Shown: positions 62,186-64,000 of the stretch, piece by piece | How the letters are laid out: each line of letters opens with the position of its first letter | Position numbering within the stretch: position 1 is the stretch's first letter | Assembly (NCBI GenBank): GCA_028716845.1 | Contig: JAQUPF010000001.1 | Span: forward strand, 311,590-375,589 | Reading direction: 5' to 3' | DNA: 64,000 nucleotides | Origin: a bacterium | GTDB taxonomy: Bacteria > Auribacterota > Tritonobacteria > UBA1439 | Made by a program: the position numbers and the translations under genes | Notes under the pieces: model-generated | Seen by the model: the letters and a program-made list of their open reading frames with translations, nothing else | What the model was told of the DNA's origin: nothing | Database searches by the model: none

Positions 62186-62799
62186 GGAGGAAGGCCGTTT
62201 TCCTGGACCGCGACGGGACGCTGAACGTCGACCCCGGCTACCTCGCCGACCCGGCGCAGTTCCGCCTCCTGCCGGGCGTCGTGGCGGCGCTCAGGCGCCT
62301 CCGCGGCGCGGGGTACCGCATCTTCGTCGTCAGCAACCAGTCGGGGATCGCGCGCGGGCTGTTCGGGGAGGAGGAGCTCCGTCGGATCCACGAGCGGATG
62401 GACGCCGCGCTCCGCCGCGGGGGCGTTGCGCTCGACGGGATCTACTACTGCCCGCACCACCCGACCGACCGCTGCGGCTGCCGGAAGCCGTCGCCGAAGA
62501 TGGTCCTCGACGCGGCCCGCGAGCACCGCGTGGACCTGAAGGCGTCGTATTTCGTCGGCGACCGGCTGACCGACATCGAGGCGGGCAGGAAGGCCGGCTG
62601 CCGCACCGTCCTCGTCCTCACCGGCGCGGGCGGCGAGACGCTCGAGACGCTCCCGCCGCGCGCGCGGCCGGACCACGTCGCCCGGTCGCTCGGCGACGCC
62701 TCCCGCTGGATCCTCCGCCGGGAGGCGGCGGGAGGCGGCGCGCGCCCCGCCGTCCGGCGGGCGGCCCGGACGCGGCGGCGCGCCGCGGGGGGGCGATGA
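62182..62799 (+). CDS. gmhB: D,D-heptose 1,7-bisphosphate phosphatase (HAD family)
   Basis: 205 residues from ATG 62182 (ATGA overlap). HAD motif I FLDRDGTLN (residues 7-15, nucleophile Asp9 and Asp11), motif II VVSNQSGIARG, the Cys-rich zinc loop CPHHPTDRCGCRKPSP (about 93-108) and GDRLTDIEAG (about 130-139) are diagnostic of GmhB/histidinol-phosphate phosphatases. It removes the 7-phosphate in ADP-heptose synthesis. A basic Ala/Arg-rich C-terminal tail of about 25 residues (REAAGGGARPAVRRAARTRR) looks like an unconstrained extension. Confidence 0.92.
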   Translation: MRRKAVFLDRDGTLNVDPGYLADPAQFRLLPGVVAALRRLRGAGYRIFVVSNQSGIARGLFGEEELRRIHERMDAALRRGGVALDGIYYCPHHPTDRCGCRKPSPKMVLDAAREHRVDLKASYFVGDRLTDIEAGRKAGCRTVLVLTGAGGETLETLPPRARPDHVARSLGDASRWILRREAAGGGARPAVRRAARTRRRAAGGR

Positions 62800-63548
62800 C
62801 GGATCGGGCCGTGGTCGCTGTGGGGATCATCCCCGCGCGGTGGGGGTCGACGCGGTTCCCGGGGAAGGCGCTCGCGGAGACGGGGGCCGGCCCGCTCATC
62901 CGCCTCGTCCACGACGCCGCGCGCGCGGCGCGGAGCCTCGCGCGCGTCGTCGTGGCGACCGACGACGAGCGGATCGCCGCCGCCGTCCGCAGCTTCGGCG
63001 GCGAGGCGGCGATGACCTCGGGCGCGCACCGCTCCGGGAGCGACCGGGCCGCCGAGGCGGCCGGCCGGATCGACTGCGACGTCGTCGTCAACATCCAGGG
63101 GGACGAGCCGCTCATCGGGGCGGCGGCGATCGACGCGGCCGTGGAAGCGCTCCGGCGGGAGCCGGCGCTCGGCGCCGCGACGCTCGCGACGCCCCTCGAG
63201 GACGACGCGGCGGCGGACGACCCGCACACGGTCAAGGTCGTGACGGACGCTGCCGGGAACGCCCTCTACTTCTCGCGGGCGGCGATCCCCTGGGGCGGGG
63301 GGGCGCGCCGGCTCAAGCACATCGGGCTCTACGCGTTCAGGAAGGAATTCCTGCTGCGGTTCACCCGCTGGCCGGCGACGCCGCTCGAGGAGGCCGAGCG
63401 GCTCGAGCAGCTCCGGATCCTCGAGCGCGGGGAGCGGATACGGGTCGTCGAGACGCCGTTCGACTCCGTCGGCGTGGACACGCCGGAGGACCTCGATCGC
63501 GTGCGGGCGATCATCGCGGCCGGCCGGCGCGGGGAGGCGGGAACATGA
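62796..63548 (+). CDS. kdsB: 3-deoxy-manno-octulosonate cytidylyltransferase (CMP-Kdo synthetase)
   Basis: 250 residues, ATGA overlap with gmhB. IIPARWGSTRFPGKAL (about 11-26), VVVATDDERI (about 51-60), HRSGSDRAAEA, VVNIQGDEPLI (about 99-109) and KHIGLYAFRKEFLLRF (about 171-186) are the KdsB signatures. It activates Kdo with CTP for transfer to lipid A. Its stop overlaps kdsA by 4 nt. Confidence 0.95.
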   Translation: MTDRAVVAVGIIPARWGSTRFPGKALAETGAGPLIRLVHDAARAARSLARVVVATDDERIAAAVRSFGGEAAMTSGAHRSGSDRAAEAAGRIDCDVVVNIQGDEPLIGAAAIDAAVEALRREPALGAATLATPLEDDAAADDPHTVKVVTDAAGNALYFSRAAIPWGGGARRLKHIGLYAFRKEFLLRFTRWPATPLEEAERLEQLRILERGERIRVVETPFDSVGVDTPEDLDRVRAIIAAGRRGEAGT

Positions 63549-64000
63549 AGACGAGGATCGTCGAGGCGGGCGGGGTCAGGATCGGCGGCGGCCTCCCGCT
63601 CGTCCTCATCGCGGGGCCGTGCGTCATCGAGAGCGAGGCGATGCTCCTCGAGACCGGGCGGGGGCTCGTCGAGGTCTCTCGGTCGCTCGGGGTGCCGCTC
63701 GTCTTCAAGACCTCCTTCGACAAGGCGAACCGGAGCGCGCACGACGCCTACCGCGGCCCCGGCCTCGAGGAGGGGCTCGCCGTCCTCCGCCGGGCGAAGG
63801 CGGCGCTCGGCGTCCCGTTCTGCGTCGACGTGCACGAGCCGGGGCAGGTCGAGGCGGTCGCCGCGGTGGCGGAGATCGTCCAGGTGCCGGCGTTCCTCTG
63901 CCGGCAGACGGACCTGATCAGGGCGGCGTGCCGCTCCGGCCGCGTCGTGAATGTGAAGAAGGGGCAGTTCCTCGCCCCCGACGACGCCGCCAACATCATC
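63545..64000 (+). CDS. kdsA: 3-deoxy-8-phosphooctulonate synthase, 3' end outside window
   Basis: 152 residues to the window edge from ATG 63545. LVLIAGPCVIESEAM (about 19-33), PLVFKTSFDKANRSA (about 51-65), VPFCVDVHEPGQVEAV and VVNVKKGQFLAPDDAANII are the conserved KdsA blocks, including the N-terminal PEP/A5P-binding Lys and Asn residues. It condenses PEP and arabinose-5-P to Kdo-8-P. Last visible gene of the operon; more LPS genes may follow. Confidence 0.95.
   Translation, partial: MKTRIVEAGGVRIGGGLPLVLIAGPCVIESEAMLLETGRGLVEVSRSLGVPLVFKTSFDKANRSAHDAYRGPGLEEGLAVLRRAKAALGVPFCVDVHEPGQVEAVAAVAEIVQVPAFLCRQTDLIRAACRSGRVVNVKKGQFLAPDDAANII

Overview
The window is about 64 kb of very GC-rich (roughly 65-70% by eye) bacterial chromosome from a Gram-negative organism with lipopolysaccharide: it has lptF/lptG, hldE-type heptose kinase, gmhB, kdsB and kdsA. 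Secreted proteins with Pro/Thr linkers, thrombospondin-type-3 calcium repeats, gingipain- and subtilisin-type peptidases and highly repetitive intergenic DNA suggest an uncultured candidate phylum of the Omnitrophota / 'Aureabacteria' / PVC sort. That placement is inference; no rRNA is present. No prophage, rRNA operon or CRISPR array was seen. One tRNA-Gly(TCC) is present.

Layout. 1-12.1 kb (minus strand): plsC-like acyltransferase (cut by the window edge), a SLOG-like protein, dnaE, exbD, lptG, lptF, exbB and uvrA, with blocks of repeat-filled DNA between transcription units. 12.4-15.3 kb: nadB, a DUF3047 protein whose end lies in a 110-bp inverted-repeat element, and a YjjX-type NTPase that starts at the other edge of that element. 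15.4-21.3 kb: a receiver/GAF/histidine-kinase hybrid, a sigma-54 response regulator, a lone receiver and a secreted Pro/Thr-repeat protein. 21.5-28.8 kb: three secreted proteins (C25 peptidase, metallo-beta-lactamase-fold hydrolase, S8 peptidase) that all end in type-3 repeats plus one short C-terminal motif. 29.3-31.8 kb: a small protein and a dolichol-phosphate-mannose-synthase-like transferase, convergent with a GT39-like membrane glycosyltransferase. 32.2-38.2 kb: three tandem GH26-like secreted proteins, a lipoprotein and an SdiA-regulated-type propeller with the same C-terminal motif. 38.5-47.3 kb: two D-Ala-D-Ala-ligase-like ATP-grasp enzymes, a TPR protein, tRNA-Gly, a B12/radical-SAM protein, a histidine kinase, a ribbon-helix-helix protein, a GNAT and a lysine 2,3-aminomutase. 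47.4-52.8 kb: a 5'-truncated kelch protein, adenosine deaminase, a zinc-ribbon protein, and the fmdB-trmJ-era-endonuclease III operon. 53-57.8 kb: a 48-residue-repeat propeller protein and a second S8 peptidase with nearly identical C-terminal domains. 57.8-64 kb: cmk, an NTP pyrophosphohydrolase, a coiled-coil/LysM protein, and an envelope operon of a deoxyhypusine-synthase-like protein, heptose kinase, gmhB, kdsB and kdsA (cut by the window edge).

Three themes link the genes. First, envelope building: LPS core precursors, LPS export, ExbB/ExbD energisation and lipid-linked mannosylation. Second, a secreted 'surface-ome' whose members share C-terminal modules: a tail of the form FQP...RGxGW in four or five proteins, and a beta-sandwich-like domain in others. 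Third, an unusual load of mosaic intergenic repeats, some with CGGAT words spaced exactly 10 bp apart, which have altered the ends of neighbouring genes. The strongest candidates for something undescribed are the C-terminal tail family, the ATP-grasp/GNAT/lysine-aminomutase cluster, the tandem GH26-like family with changed catalytic residues, and the mosaic repeats.
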